A stretch of DNA of 64,000 nucleotides from Luteimonas viscosa (GTDB lineage: Bacteria; Pseudomonadota; Gammaproteobacteria; Xanthomonadales; Xanthomonadaceae), in assembly GCF_008244685.1 (NCBI RefSeq), contig NZ_VTFT01000002.1, positions 186,001-250,000 of the forward strand, written 5' to 3'. Made by a program: the position numbers and the translations under genes. The first letter of the stretch is position 1; every line of letters starts with the position of its first letter. Under the pieces are notes generated by a model that saw only the letters and a list, made by a program, of their open reading frames with translations, ran no database searches and was not told the DNA's origin. This document shows, in pieces, positions 16,187 through 24,444 of the stretch.

Positions 16187-18754
16187 ATGGCCGCCGCCCA
16201 GCGCCGCATTCCTTTTCCCGCGCCCGTCTCCACTTCTCCCATGGCGATCGCAGCCGACTGCCGCGACGTCCTTGGTCCGGTCCCCGCCGGGCCTTCTTTC
16301 TTCCCGGAGGCGCGCGCCAGGCGTCGCGCCCTCGGCGGCATTGCCGCGACCGTGCTGGCCTGCATTTGGCCGGCCGCACAGGTCGCCGCGCAAACGCCCC
16401 CGCCGGCCGAGGTGGTCAACACCTTCATCGGCACCAAGGACGACGGCAACACCTTCCCCGGCGCGTCGGCGCCGTTCGGCAAGATCCAGGTGAGCCCGAT
16501 CGGTTCGCATTACTCGGGATGGCGCTACGACGATCCGCAGATCCGCGGCTTCGGCCATTCCTTCATCTCCGGCGCTGGCTGCTGGGAGCAGGGCGGGCAG
16601 GTATCGGTGCTGCCGGTCACCGGCACGATCGCGCCGGGCGGCGATTTCGACACGAAGGACGCCAAGGCCTTCGACCAGCGCCAGTACGGTGCCCGCTACA
16701 CGCACGAGGGTGAAGTGGGGCAGGCCGGCTATTACCGCGTCCGCCTGACCGACTACGGCGGCATCGACGCCGAGGCCACGGCGCGGGTGCGCGCCGCGGC
16801 CGAGCGCTATACGTTCCCGGCGCGCGCGGGCGAGGGCCACGTGCTGGTGAATCTCGGCCAGGCGAACGAGCGCCATGCGGTCACGGGCAGCGCGATCGAG
16901 ATCGTCGGCGACCGGGTGGTGGAAGGTCGCGTCACCACGAAGAGCTTCTGCGGCGGGCACCAGTACACCACCTGGTTCCGGCTCGAGTTCGATCGGCCAT
17001 TCGAAGCCCATGGCGTCTGGGGCGAAGCGGGTGGACTGCCCGGTGCGCGACACAACATGGAAGGCGAGGCGAAGCCGAACGGTGCGTGGCTCAGCTTCGA
17101 CACCGGCGAGGACCGCGCGGTCACCATCGTCTCGGCGATCTCGCATGTCGACGCCGAGGGTGCGCGCACCAACCTGCGCGCCGACGGCATGGCCGATGGC
17201 CGCCTGCTGGGATTCGACGCCATGCGCGCGCATGCGACGCAGGCGTGGAACCGGGAATTGCGCAGCGTTCGCGTCGAGGGCGCGGGTGCCGACGACATCG
17301 CGGTGTTCTACACCGCGCTCTACCACGCGCTGCTGCAGCCGATGACCGGCAGCGATGCCGACGGCCGCTACCGCGGCTACGACAACCGCATCCATCGCGC
17401 CGACGGCTGGACCTACCACGAGTACCTGTCGCTGTGGGACACCTACCGCAGCCAGAACCAGTTGCTCGCGCTGCTGCGTCCGCGGCAGGCGCGCGACATC
17501 GCACGTTCGGTGCTCGCGGTCCACGAACAGGGCGGCTGGCTGCCGCGCTGGGGTTACGCCAGCTTCGAGACCAACATCATGACCGGCGATCCGGTCACGC
17601 CGTTCCTCGTCGACCTGTGGCGCATGGGCGCGCTCGAGAGGCGCGAGGCGCAGGCGTACGCGGCCCTGCGCGAGAACGCCTTCGGCGAGCCGCCGCTGAA
17701 CTCGCGCCATGCCGGGCGCTCGGGCAATGCGCGCTACCTCGCCGACGGCTTCGTGCAGTACGACCGCACGGTGCCGTCGAAGGGCATGGACGTCGACCCG
17801 CACCACGGCGGCTCGGCCACGCTCGAATACGCCCTGGCCGACTGCTCGCTGGCGCAGATGGCCCAGGCGCTGGGCGAAGGTGACGACGCCAGGGAACTGC
17901 TGCGGCGCGGCGGCAACTGGCGCAAGGTGTGGGATCCGGATGTGCGCGACGAGGACACCGGCTTCACCGGTTTCCCGCGCCCGCGCATCGACGACGGCAG
18001 CTGGTACCAGCCGGCCGACGACCACTACAGCCCGCGCTCGCACCACGGCTTCCACGAGGGCACCGCCTGGCAGTACCAGTGGCTGGTGCAGCAGGACGTG
18101 CCGGGCCTGGCGAAGGCGATGCACGGCCGCGACCAGGCATTGCGCCGGCTCGATGCCTTCTTCGCGCTCGACGCGCTGCGCGCCGATCCCGCCGCGGCCG
18201 CGCGCAAGGACTGGGTGGTCGGCCCGTACAGCTACTACAACCAGTTCCGCTACAACCCCAACAACGAGCCCGACCTGCATGCGCCCTGGATCTACACGCT
18301 GCTCGGCGAGCCGTGGAAGAGCTCGACCGTGCTGCATGCGGCGCAGACGCTGTTCACCAACGCACCCAACGGCGTGACCGGAAACGACGACCTGGGCACG
18401 ATGTCGGCGTGGTACCTGTTCAGCGCGATCGGGTTGTATCCGGTGACGCCCGGCACGGGGCAGTTCGTGCTGCACGCGCCGCGGTTCGAGCGGGTGGAAC
18501 TGCACCTGGGCGAAGGCCGCACGCTGCGCATCCAGGCCCCCGGCGCCGGCGACGGCCAGCTGCGGTTCGTCGCGTCCGCGAGCTTCGATGGACAGCCGCA
18601 GTCGCGGGTGTGGCTGGACTGGGAGCAGCTGCGCGAGGGCGGCGAACTCGCGTTCTCGCTCACCGGCGATGCTTCCGCGGCGGCCTGGGGCGCGCGGGCC
18701 GACGATCTTCCGCCCGCGGCCTGCGCCACGGACGCGGAGACGCTGCGCTGGTGA
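16187..18754 (+). CDS. Exported GH92 alpha-1,2-mannosidase-like enzyme
   Basis: An 855-residue GH92 enzyme. An arginine-rich N-region (RARRRALGGIAATVLA, about residues 45-60) precedes a hydrophobic stretch and a cleavage-like AQVAAQ, so export is likely; the long N-region is unusual and may indicate Tat or a later start. Catalytic-domain hallmarks are VNTFIGTKDDGNTFPGASAPFG, SHYSGWRYDD, DTYRSQNQLLALL and VTGNDDLGTMSAWYLFSAIGLYPV (about residues 729-750), with the GNDD acidic pair typical of the family. It trims terminal alpha-mannose from N-glycans or mannan. GGGAG lies 9 nt before the ATG. Two LacI-type operators precede it, so it is coregulated with, but transcribed separately from, the TBDR operon. 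Confidence 0.92.
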   Translation: MAAAQRRIPFPAPVSTSPMAIAADCRDVLGPVPAGPSFFPEARARRRALGGIAATVLACIWPAAQVAAQTPPPAEVVNTFIGTKDDGNTFPGASAPFGKIQVSPIGSHYSGWRYDDPQIRGFGHSFISGAGCWEQGGQVSVLPVTGTIAPGGDFDTKDAKAFDQRQYGARYTHEGEVGQAGYYRVRLTDYGGIDAEATARVRAAAERYTFPARAGEGHVLVNLGQANERHAVTGSAIEIVGDRVVEGRVTTKSFCGGHQYTTWFRLEFDRPFEAHGVWGEAGGLPGARHNMEGEAKPNGAWLSFDTGEDRAVTIVSAISHVDAEGARTNLRADGMADGRLLGFDAMRAHATQAWNRELRSVRVEGAGADDIAVFYTALYHALLQPMTGSDADGRYRGYDNRIHRADGWTYHEYLSLWDTYRSQNQLLALLRPRQARDIARSVLAVHEQGGWLPRWGYASFETNIMTGDPVTPFLVDLWRMGALERREAQAYAALRENAFGEPPLNSRHAGRSGNARYLADGFVQYDRTVPSKGMDVDPHHGGSATLEYALADCSLAQMAQALGEGDDARELLRRGGNWRKVWDPDVRDEDTGFTGFPRPRIDDGSWYQPADDHYSPRSHHGFHEGTAWQYQWLVQQDVPGLAKAMHGRDQALRRLDAFFALDALRADPAAAARKDWVVGPYSYYNQFRYNPNNEPDLHAPWIYTLLGEPWKSSTVLHAAQTLFTNAPNGVTGNDDLGTMSAWYLFSAIGLYPVTPGTGQFVLHAPRFERVELHLGEGRTLRIQAPGAGDGQLRFVASASFDGQPQSRVWLDWEQLREGGELAFSLTGDASAAAWGARADDLPPAACATDAETLRW

Positions 18755-18895
18755 GCGCGCCCGGGATCTTCCGCCTGCGTGTTGGGCGAAGGGTGCGCGG
18801 GAATCGCGTTGGGTGCGGCGCGGCCCGGACGCCGCGCGGGCCGTCCATGCACTGTGTCCGCCACCTAGGCTTTCCCGGCCCCGCAGCAAGTGACC

Positions 18896-19918
18896 TCAGC
18901 GCAGGCTGGGAGCCTCCACCACGCGCGAACCGGTGGCGGTCCGGATCGCGAAGCTGAAACCCGGCTGCAGCGAATAGCCGCCCACCGCCCCGTCGTTGCG
19001 CAAGGCGACGAAGGCCATCTGCAGATCGTCGCGCCCCGACGGATACCTGCGCGCGATGCGTTCCACCGCTTCGCGGCAGGCCTGCTCGGGCGAGCGCCCA
19101 TGGCGCATCAGTTCCACCACCGTGTGCGAGCCGCAGATCCGCAGGCATTCCTCGCCCACGCCGGTGGCGGTGGCGGCGCCGACCTCGCCGTCGACGAACA
19201 GGCCCGCGCCGCTGATCGGCGAATCGCCGACGCGGCCGCGCATCTTGAACGCCATGCCGCTGGTGGTGCAGGCGCCGGCCAGGTGCCCGGCGCCGTCGAG
19301 CGCGAGGATGCCGATGGTGTCGTGGTTGGTCTCGCCGCCCGGCAGTTCGCCGGGCATGCGGTAGCGGTTGCTGCGTTCGATGTTCGGTTGCGGGCGGTAC
19401 TCGGCGGTCTCGCGCCACTGCCGCCACGCCGCTGCCGCCTCGGGCGTCAGCAGGTCCTGCCGCTCGAACCCCTCCGCCAGCGCGAACTGCAGGGCGCCTT
19501 CGCCCACCAGCAGCACGTGCGGAGTCTTCTCCATCACCCGGCGCGCCACCGACACCGCGTGCACGATGTCCTCCAGGCAGGCCACGGAACCGAGGTTGCC
19601 GAGGTGGTCCATCACGCAGGCATCGAGCGTCACGTGGCCGTCGCGGTCCGGATAGCCGCCCAGGCCGACCGAGTGGTTGTCGGGATCGGCTTCGGGGATT
19701 CTCGCCCCGGCCTCGACCGCGTCGAGCGCGCTGCCGCGACCTTCCAGCACGCGCCATGCCGCGGCATTCGCCGCTTCGCCGAAGTTCCAGGTCGACACCA
19801 CGACCGGTCGCTCGCCGGACGCCGGGCCGGACGCCGGGTCGGACGCCGACATGGCTGGAAGCGCGGGGAAGGCGGCGGTCAGGCCAAGCAGGCGCAGGAA
19901 GTCGCGGCGAAGAGGCAT
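18896..19918 (-). CDS. Tat-exported N4-(beta-N-acetylglucosaminyl)-L-asparaginase (glycosylasparaginase)
   Basis: A 340-residue Ntn-hydrolase. The N-terminal RRDFLRLLGLTAAFPALPA is a clear twin-arginine signal. The autoprocessing site is in GGETNHDTIGIL, where Thr201 would become the N-terminal nucleophile of the beta subunit after Asp-Thr cleavage. GACTTSGMAFKMRGRVGDSP and GAGLFVDGEVGAATATGVGE are conserved substrate-pocket and structural regions. The enzyme hydrolyses the GlcNAc-Asn bond of N-glycosylated asparagine, the last step of glycoprotein-glycan release. Start 19918 is chosen for the Tat motif. It faces the second GH92 gene convergently, and no regulon-1 operator is visible upstream. 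Its presence argues that the locus targets N-linked glycans rather than plant mannan alone. Confidence 0.9.
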   Translation of the reverse strand: MPLRRDFLRLLGLTAAFPALPAMSASDPASGPASGERPVVVSTWNFGEAANAAAWRVLEGRGSALDAVEAGARIPEADPDNHSVGLGGYPDRDGHVTLDACVMDHLGNLGSVACLEDIVHAVSVARRVMEKTPHVLLVGEGALQFALAEGFERQDLLTPEAAAAWRQWRETAEYRPQPNIERSNRYRMPGELPGGETNHDTIGILALDGAGHLAGACTTSGMAFKMRGRVGDSPISGAGLFVDGEVGAATATGVGEECLRICGSHTVVELMRHGRSPEQACREAVERIARRYPSGRDDLQMAFVALRNDGAVGGYSLQPGFSFAIRTATGSRVVEAPSLR

Positions 19919-20151
19919 GGGGATCGGGTTTTCCGTGTCGGATGGCGGACATCGATGCGCTGCAAGCCACGATAGCGCACGCGGCGATCGCGTTCGCGCA
20001 ATCGCGTCACCCGGGACCACTCCCCGTTGGGAGTTGGCCGCGTGCGCGCTGCGACGGACGTGCGGTGCCCGTCACAAGCAAGCCGCGCCGTGGTGCAGGC
20101 AAGGCGCGGGCGGGTGGCCGGAACTTGGACGGAAGCCCGACCTCGCCGTTC

Positions 20152-21642
20152 TCAGCGATTGCCGCCGCGCGGCCCGCGATTGCCGCCGCCGGGGCGCGGC
20201 CCCTTGCCGGGACCCTTGGGACGGTTCTGGCCGCCGGCCGGTCGCGCTCCGCCGGGACGCGGTCCGCGTGGACGCGCGTAGGGATTGAACGCATCCGGCG
20301 AGGCATGGTCCGAGGGGAACGTCGGCGCGCTGTCCGGATGGCCATAGGGGCGCGCCGCCTGGTTGCGGGGACCCTTGCCGGCGCCCGGACCCTGTCCCTG
20401 CCCGGGGCCGCGGCGGTTCTTGTTGAACGGCTTCTTCGGTCCGCGGCCATCGGCATTGCGGTGGCCGGCCGGGCCGGTGTCCACGCCCTCGGGCACGTAC
20501 CAGGTGCGGAATGCGGCGGGATTGCCGTCGGGCAGCGCCTGCGGGCCCTTCTGCTTGCGCTGCTTGAACGGCTTCTGCGACTGCTTCGCCGCCTGTTCGC
20601 CGCTCACCGTCAGGCCGCCATGCGGCTTCTTGCCGCCGCGGCCGCGGCGATCCTCGCGCACGTGGTCGAAGCGGCGCAGTTCGCGGCCCTCGTCGGCGGT
20701 GTTGTGGCCGTTGACGTAGCCCTGCGGACGACGATCGCCGGTCAGGTGCAAGGTGGACTTGGCCGCCTTGCGCTGTCCGATCACCGGCAGCAGCGTCAGC
20801 GCCGGCGGCGGACCTTCCTCGAGCCTGAGTTCCTTGCGCAGTTCCTCTACCTGGGCGTCGGGCAGTTCCTGCGACTGCCCACGCAACAGCGTCTGCGGCA
20901 GCGAGACCTTGCCGTAGCGGATGCGCTTGAGCCGGCTGACCTGGCAGCCTTGGGATTCCCACAGCCGGCGTACCTCGCGGTTGCGGCCTTCCTTGAGCAG
21001 CACCTGGAACCATTCGTTGGAATCGGTGCCGCCGATGCGCTTGATCTCGTCGAACTTCGCCGGACCGTCCTCGAGCGCGACGCCGCGCTGCAGGCGTTCC
21101 ACGATCTTGTCCGACACCGTCTCCTCGCCCTCGGGTGCGCGCACGCGGCACACGTACTCGCGCTCGACCTCGTAGGAGGGATGCATCATCGCGTTGGCCA
21201 GCTCGCCGTCGGTGGTGAGCAGCAGCAGCCCGGTGGTGTTGATGTCCAGGCGCCCGATCGCGATCCAGCGCGCGCCCTTGAGCGCGGGCAGCGATTCGAA
21301 GATGGTCGGGCGGCCTTCGGGATCCTCGCGCGTGGTGACTTCGCCCTCGGGCTTGTTGTACATCAGCACGCGCGCCGGTTCGGCCAGCGCGCTGGCGACG
21401 AACTGGCGGCCGTCGATCTCGACGCGGTCGCCGCCCTTGACCGACATGCCGGTCTGCGCGACCTCGCCGTTGACCTTCACCAGGCCGTCGGCGATGCGCT
21501 GCTCGAGCGCGCGGCGCGAGCCCAGGCCGGCCTGCGCCAGCACCTTGTGCAGGCGCTCCTCGAGCCGCGGCGCTTCGGCGGCCTTGTCTTCGCCGCGCTT
21601 GAGCGACAGCTTGCGGCTGGCGGCGGGGTGTTGCTCAGTCAT
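20152..21642 (-). CDS. rluB: 23S rRNA pseudouridine synthase RluB, with long disordered tail
   Basis: A 496-residue RsuA/RluB-family enzyme. The N-terminal S4 RNA-binding domain is RLHKVLAQAGLGSRRALEQR. The catalytic domain has GRLDINTTGLLLLTTDGELAN with the catalytic Asp, and EGRNREVRRLWESQG. RluB makes the pseudouridine near position 2605 of 23S rRNA. About 200 C-terminal residues are Gly-, Pro-, Arg- and Lys-rich and low complexity (for example GPGKGPRPGGGNRGPRGGNR), common in Xanthomonad homologues and presumably RNA-binding. The start (21642) overlaps the end of scpB by 8 nt, so translation is coupled in an scpA-scpB-rluB operon. Confidence 0.93.
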   Translation of the reverse strand: MTEQHPAASRKLSLKRGEDKAAEAPRLEERLHKVLAQAGLGSRRALEQRIADGLVKVNGEVAQTGMSVKGGDRVEIDGRQFVASALAEPARVLMYNKPEGEVTTREDPEGRPTIFESLPALKGARWIAIGRLDINTTGLLLLTTDGELANAMMHPSYEVEREYVCRVRAPEGEETVSDKIVERLQRGVALEDGPAKFDEIKRIGGTDSNEWFQVLLKEGRNREVRRLWESQGCQVSRLKRIRYGKVSLPQTLLRGQSQELPDAQVEELRKELRLEEGPPPALTLLPVIGQRKAAKSTLHLTGDRRPQGYVNGHNTADEGRELRRFDHVREDRRGRGGKKPHGGLTVSGEQAAKQSQKPFKQRKQKGPQALPDGNPAAFRTWYVPEGVDTGPAGHRNADGRGPKKPFNKNRRGPGQGQGPGAGKGPRNQAARPYGHPDSAPTFPSDHASPDAFNPYARPRGPRPGGARPAGGQNRPKGPGKGPRPGGGNRGPRGGNR

Positions 21643-22603
21643 GTCGTGCTCCGGTGCTGTCGCCGTCGTCGGCGAGGGCGTCTGGGTCCGCCGCGGATTC
21701 GCGGACGGTGTCGTGGGTGTCGGTTTCGGCTTCGACTTCGCGCTGGAGGTCTTCGTCGACCCCATCGTCGGAATCGGGTGCATGCGGATCGCTGGTCTCG
21801 GCAGCGGGCGTCTCGCCAGCCGGGTCTTCATCGAAGGCGGCCTCGTCGGGGGCGTCGTCTCCGGATTCGTCCTGGCCGTCGCGATCCTCGTCGTGGGCCG
21901 CGGGTTCGAGCGGGTCGACCTGGTCGGCGGCAGGCACGCGATCGTCGTCCGGATCGTCCTCCGCGGCATCGTTGGCGGCCTGGCTTTCGCTGCCTGCATC
22001 GCCATCGTCATCGCCGCCCGCGGCGATGCCACCGACCGCGCGCGGACCGTCGAACTCGAACTGCGGCTCCAGTTCGCCGAAATCCTTGAGTTCCGACAGC
22101 GGCGGCAGCTCGTCGAGCCGCTTGAGGCCGAAGTAGTCGAGGAAGCCCTTGGTCGTGCCGAGCAGTTCCGGGCGGCCTGGCATGTCGCGGTGGCCGACGA
22201 CGCGGATCCACTCGCGCTCTTCCAGCGCCTTGATGATGTTGCTGTTGGTCGCCACGCCGCGGACCTGCTCGATCTCGCCGCGGGTGATCGGCTGGCGGTA
22301 GGCGATCAGCGCCAGGGTCTCGAGCGTGGCGCGGGTGTACTTGGTCTGGCGCTCGGTCCACAGCCGCGCCACCCAGGGGTGGACGTCGGCCTGGACCTGG
22401 TAGCGCCAGCCGGAGGCGACCTCGACCAGCTCGATGCCGCGCCCGGCCGCTTCGGCCTGCAGCGTTTCGAGCGCGGCCTGGAGGCTGCCCTCGGGTGCCG
22501 GCTCGTCGAGCGGGAACAGGCCGTTGAGCTGGACCACGGTCAGCGGCTGGCTCGAGGCCAGCAGTGCGGCCTCGACGATGCGGTTGATGAGTTGTTGATC
22601 CAT
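21635..22603 (-). CDS. scpB: Segregation and condensation protein ScpB
   Basis: A 322-residue kleisin-associated winged-helix protein of the Smc-ScpAB condensin. The conserved core is TRATLETLALIAYRQPITRGEI, GVATNSNIIKALEEREWI and GRPELLGTTKGFLDYFGL (to about residue 165). The remaining ~150 residues are an acidic Asp/Glu-rich low-complexity tail, probably disordered. It lies 77 nt after scpA and overlaps rluB. Its partner smc is in the same window at 55.3 kb, outside this operon. Confidence 0.93.
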   Translation of the reverse strand: MDQQLINRIVEAALLASSQPLTVVQLNGLFPLDEPAPEGSLQAALETLQAEAAGRGIELVEVASGWRYQVQADVHPWVARLWTERQTKYTRATLETLALIAYRQPITRGEIEQVRGVATNSNIIKALEEREWIRVVGHRDMPGRPELLGTTKGFLDYFGLKRLDELPPLSELKDFGELEPQFEFDGPRAVGGIAAGGDDDGDAGSESQAANDAAEDDPDDDRVPAADQVDPLEPAAHDEDRDGQDESGDDAPDEAAFDEDPAGETPAAETSDPHAPDSDDGVDEDLQREVEAETDTHDTVRESAADPDALADDGDSTGARHD

Positions 22604-22680
22604 GCGTCTTGGGAGTGGCGGGATGGATGGCGTGCGGGGTTCGCGCCGGTGGTGGACCGGCCGCGGGCACGGCGGTGGGT

Positions 22681-23583
22681 TCAGGCGTCGTCGTCGGGCG
22701 CGGGGGCGTCGTCGAACTCGCTGGCGAATTCCAGCGGTTCGTCGGCCGCGCGCCCGGTGGCGAGCGACTTGAGGTAGATCGGCGCCAGCGGTGCTTCCTG
22801 GACGATGTCGAGCAGGCGTTCCTTGGCCAGCTCGAGGAGAGAGAGGAAGGTCACGACCACGCCCAGCTTGCCTTCGCCGGGATTGAACAGCGCCTCGAAG
22901 CGGTGGAAGGCGCCGTCCTCGAGACGGGTGAGCAGTTCGCCCATGCGCTGGCGCACGCTCAGCGCATCGCGCCGGATCGCGTGGCTGGTGAGCAGCTCGG
23001 CGCGCTTGAGCACGTCGTGCAGCGCCAGCAGCATCTCGCGCAGGTCCACCGGCGGCGGCAGCCTGACCGAGGCGCGGTCGGACAGGAAGGCGGCGACCGG
23101 TGCGGTGTCGCGCTCCATGCGCGGCAGGGTGTCGATGTCCTCGGCGGCCTGCTTGAAGCGCTCGTACTCCTGCAGGCGACGCACCAGGTCGGCGCGCGGA
23201 TCGTCCTCCTCGCCTTCCTCGCTGGCCGGCCGCGGCAGCAGCATCCGCGACTTGATCTCGGCCAGGATCGCGGCCATCACCAGGTACTCGGCGGCGAGTT
23301 CGAAGCGCAGGTCCTGCATCACGCCGATGTACTCGACGTACTGGCGGGTGATCTCGGCGACCGGGATGTCGAGGATGTCGAGGTTCTGGCGGCGGATCAG
23401 GTACAGCAGCAGGTCGAGCGGGCCTTCGAACGCCTCGAGGATCACCTCCAGCGCATCCGGCGGGATGTACAGGTCCTGCGGGATCTGCAGCACCGGCTGG
23501 CCATGCACCGTCGCCAGCCGCATCTCCTGCTGCTGCGGATGGGAGGGCGCCTGCGCGGCGTTGTCCTGGGCGGCTTGGTTCAT
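22681..23583 (-). CDS. scpA: Segregation and condensation protein ScpA
   Basis: A 300-residue kleisin that bridges the Smc heads. The family start is FEGPLDLLLYLIRRQNLDILDIPVAEI, followed by YLVMAAILAEIKSRMLLPRP and, C-terminally, VVTFLSLLELAKERLLDIVQEA. The ATG at 23583 (MNQAAQDN) is chosen; the frame is open upstream to 23712 but that part is arginine/proline-rich without similarity. It is the first gene of scpA-scpB-rluB. Confidence 0.92.
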   Translation of the reverse strand: MNQAAQDNAAQAPSHPQQQEMRLATVHGQPVLQIPQDLYIPPDALEVILEAFEGPLDLLLYLIRRQNLDILDIPVAEITRQYVEYIGVMQDLRFELAAEYLVMAAILAEIKSRMLLPRPASEEGEEDDPRADLVRRLQEYERFKQAAEDIDTLPRMERDTAPVAAFLSDRASVRLPPPVDLREMLLALHDVLKRAELLTSHAIRRDALSVRQRMGELLTRLEDGAFHRFEALFNPGEGKLGVVVTFLSLLELAKERLLDIVQEAPLAPIYLKSLATGRAADEPLEFASEFDDAPAPDDDA

Positions 23584-23950
23584 TCGCGGTGCGGCCCCTC
23601 CGGGGCCGTCTGGCTTGTCGGTCTTGTCGCGGGGCCGAGGGCGGTCGCGGGCTGCGAAGAGGAACGGGCGTGCATCCCCGGCGTGCACGGGTCCGTTACA
23701 TCGCACTGGCAAAGCGTCTTGCGACCGGGCGCCACGGGCAGGCCATGCCGGATGCCGGCAGAAGACTGCTGGAGGGATCGTCGGGTCTGGCCGAAGGGCC
23801 GCGACTCTTGCGTCCTGCTGCGACGGGAGCGGCGTTCGGCTGCGGAACTTGGCTCCTAGGGTAAGCGCTGGCCGGCAGCCTGTCCAGCGACCCGGGCGAG
23901 GGCCCGCAGGTGGCTAGAATCGCGGTTCGACCAGGCGGGAGCACGCACGC
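23584..23950. other. Divergent intergenic region scpA / yciI
   Basis: A 367-bp stretch with no convincing gene on either strand; open frames here have arginine-rich, non-conserved translations. A plausible -10 box TAGAAT is at 23915-23920, 30 bp before the yciI start. Nothing else was recognised. Confidence 0.6.
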
Positions 23951-24250
23951 ATGTGGTACGCGATCGAGGGCTACGACGGCGAGCATGCGCTCGACCGGCG
24001 CAAGGCGACGCGCGAGCGGCATCTCGAGCGCCTGGCGACGTTGCGCGATCTGGGCAGGCTGCTGGTCGCCGGCCCATGCCCTGCGATCGATGCGGAGGAT
24101 CCCGGCCCGGCCGGATTCAGCGGCAGCATCGTGATCGCCGACTTCGCATCGCTGGAGGAGGCGCGCGCCTGGGCCGATGCCGATCCGTATGTCGAGGCCG
24201 GCGTCTACACGCGCGTCGAGGTGCGACCGTTCCGTCAGGTCCTCCCGTAG
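23951..24250 (+). CDS. yciI: YciI family protein
   Basis: A 99-residue small alpha/beta protein of the YciI family (dimeric ferredoxin-like fold). It shows MWYAIEGYDG at the start, RRKATRERHLERLATLRDLGRLLVAGP, and ARAWADADPYVEAGVYTRVEVRPFRQVLP at the end, including the conserved His and Asp of the presumed active site. The biochemical function is not settled. GGGAG is about 9 nt upstream of the ATG and a TAGAAT -10-like box 30 bp upstream. Confidence 0.9.
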   Translation: MWYAIEGYDGEHALDRRKATRERHLERLATLRDLGRLLVAGPCPAIDAEDPGPAGFSGSIVIADFASLEEARAWADADPYVEAGVYTRVEVRPFRQVLP

Positions 24251-24260
24251 CCCGGGGTAG

Positions 24261-24285
24261 CCCGGGTAAGCGAAGCGCACCCGGG
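24261..24285. repeat. REP-like palindrome after yciI
   Basis: CCCGGGT, an 11-nt loop AAGCGAAGCGC, and ACCCGGG form a small stem of a type commonly scattered in gammaproteobacterial intergenic regions. It lies 11 bp after the yciI stop and may also act as a transcript 3' end. Confidence 0.6.
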
Positions 24286-24402
24286 TCGGAGCGCGTCGCC
24301 ACCAGGATCACGTCGAGCCCAGCCCCCAAAGCCGAGCCGCGTCTCGAGACAAGGTGAAAGGCCCGCCGCATCGCATGTTGCGTCGTGCCATGCATCCGGC
24401 GC

Positions 24403-24416
24403 TGAAAACGATTACA
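24403..24416. promoter_or_regulatory. LacI-type operator, regulon 2, site 1
   Basis: TGAAAACGATTACA, 29-42 bp before the GH3 start. It sits in a 25-nt block nearly identical to the one before the lacI gene at 26.9 kb. Confidence 0.78.
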
Positions 24417-24444
24417 TTCCGCGGCCCGACACCCCGGAAGGACC

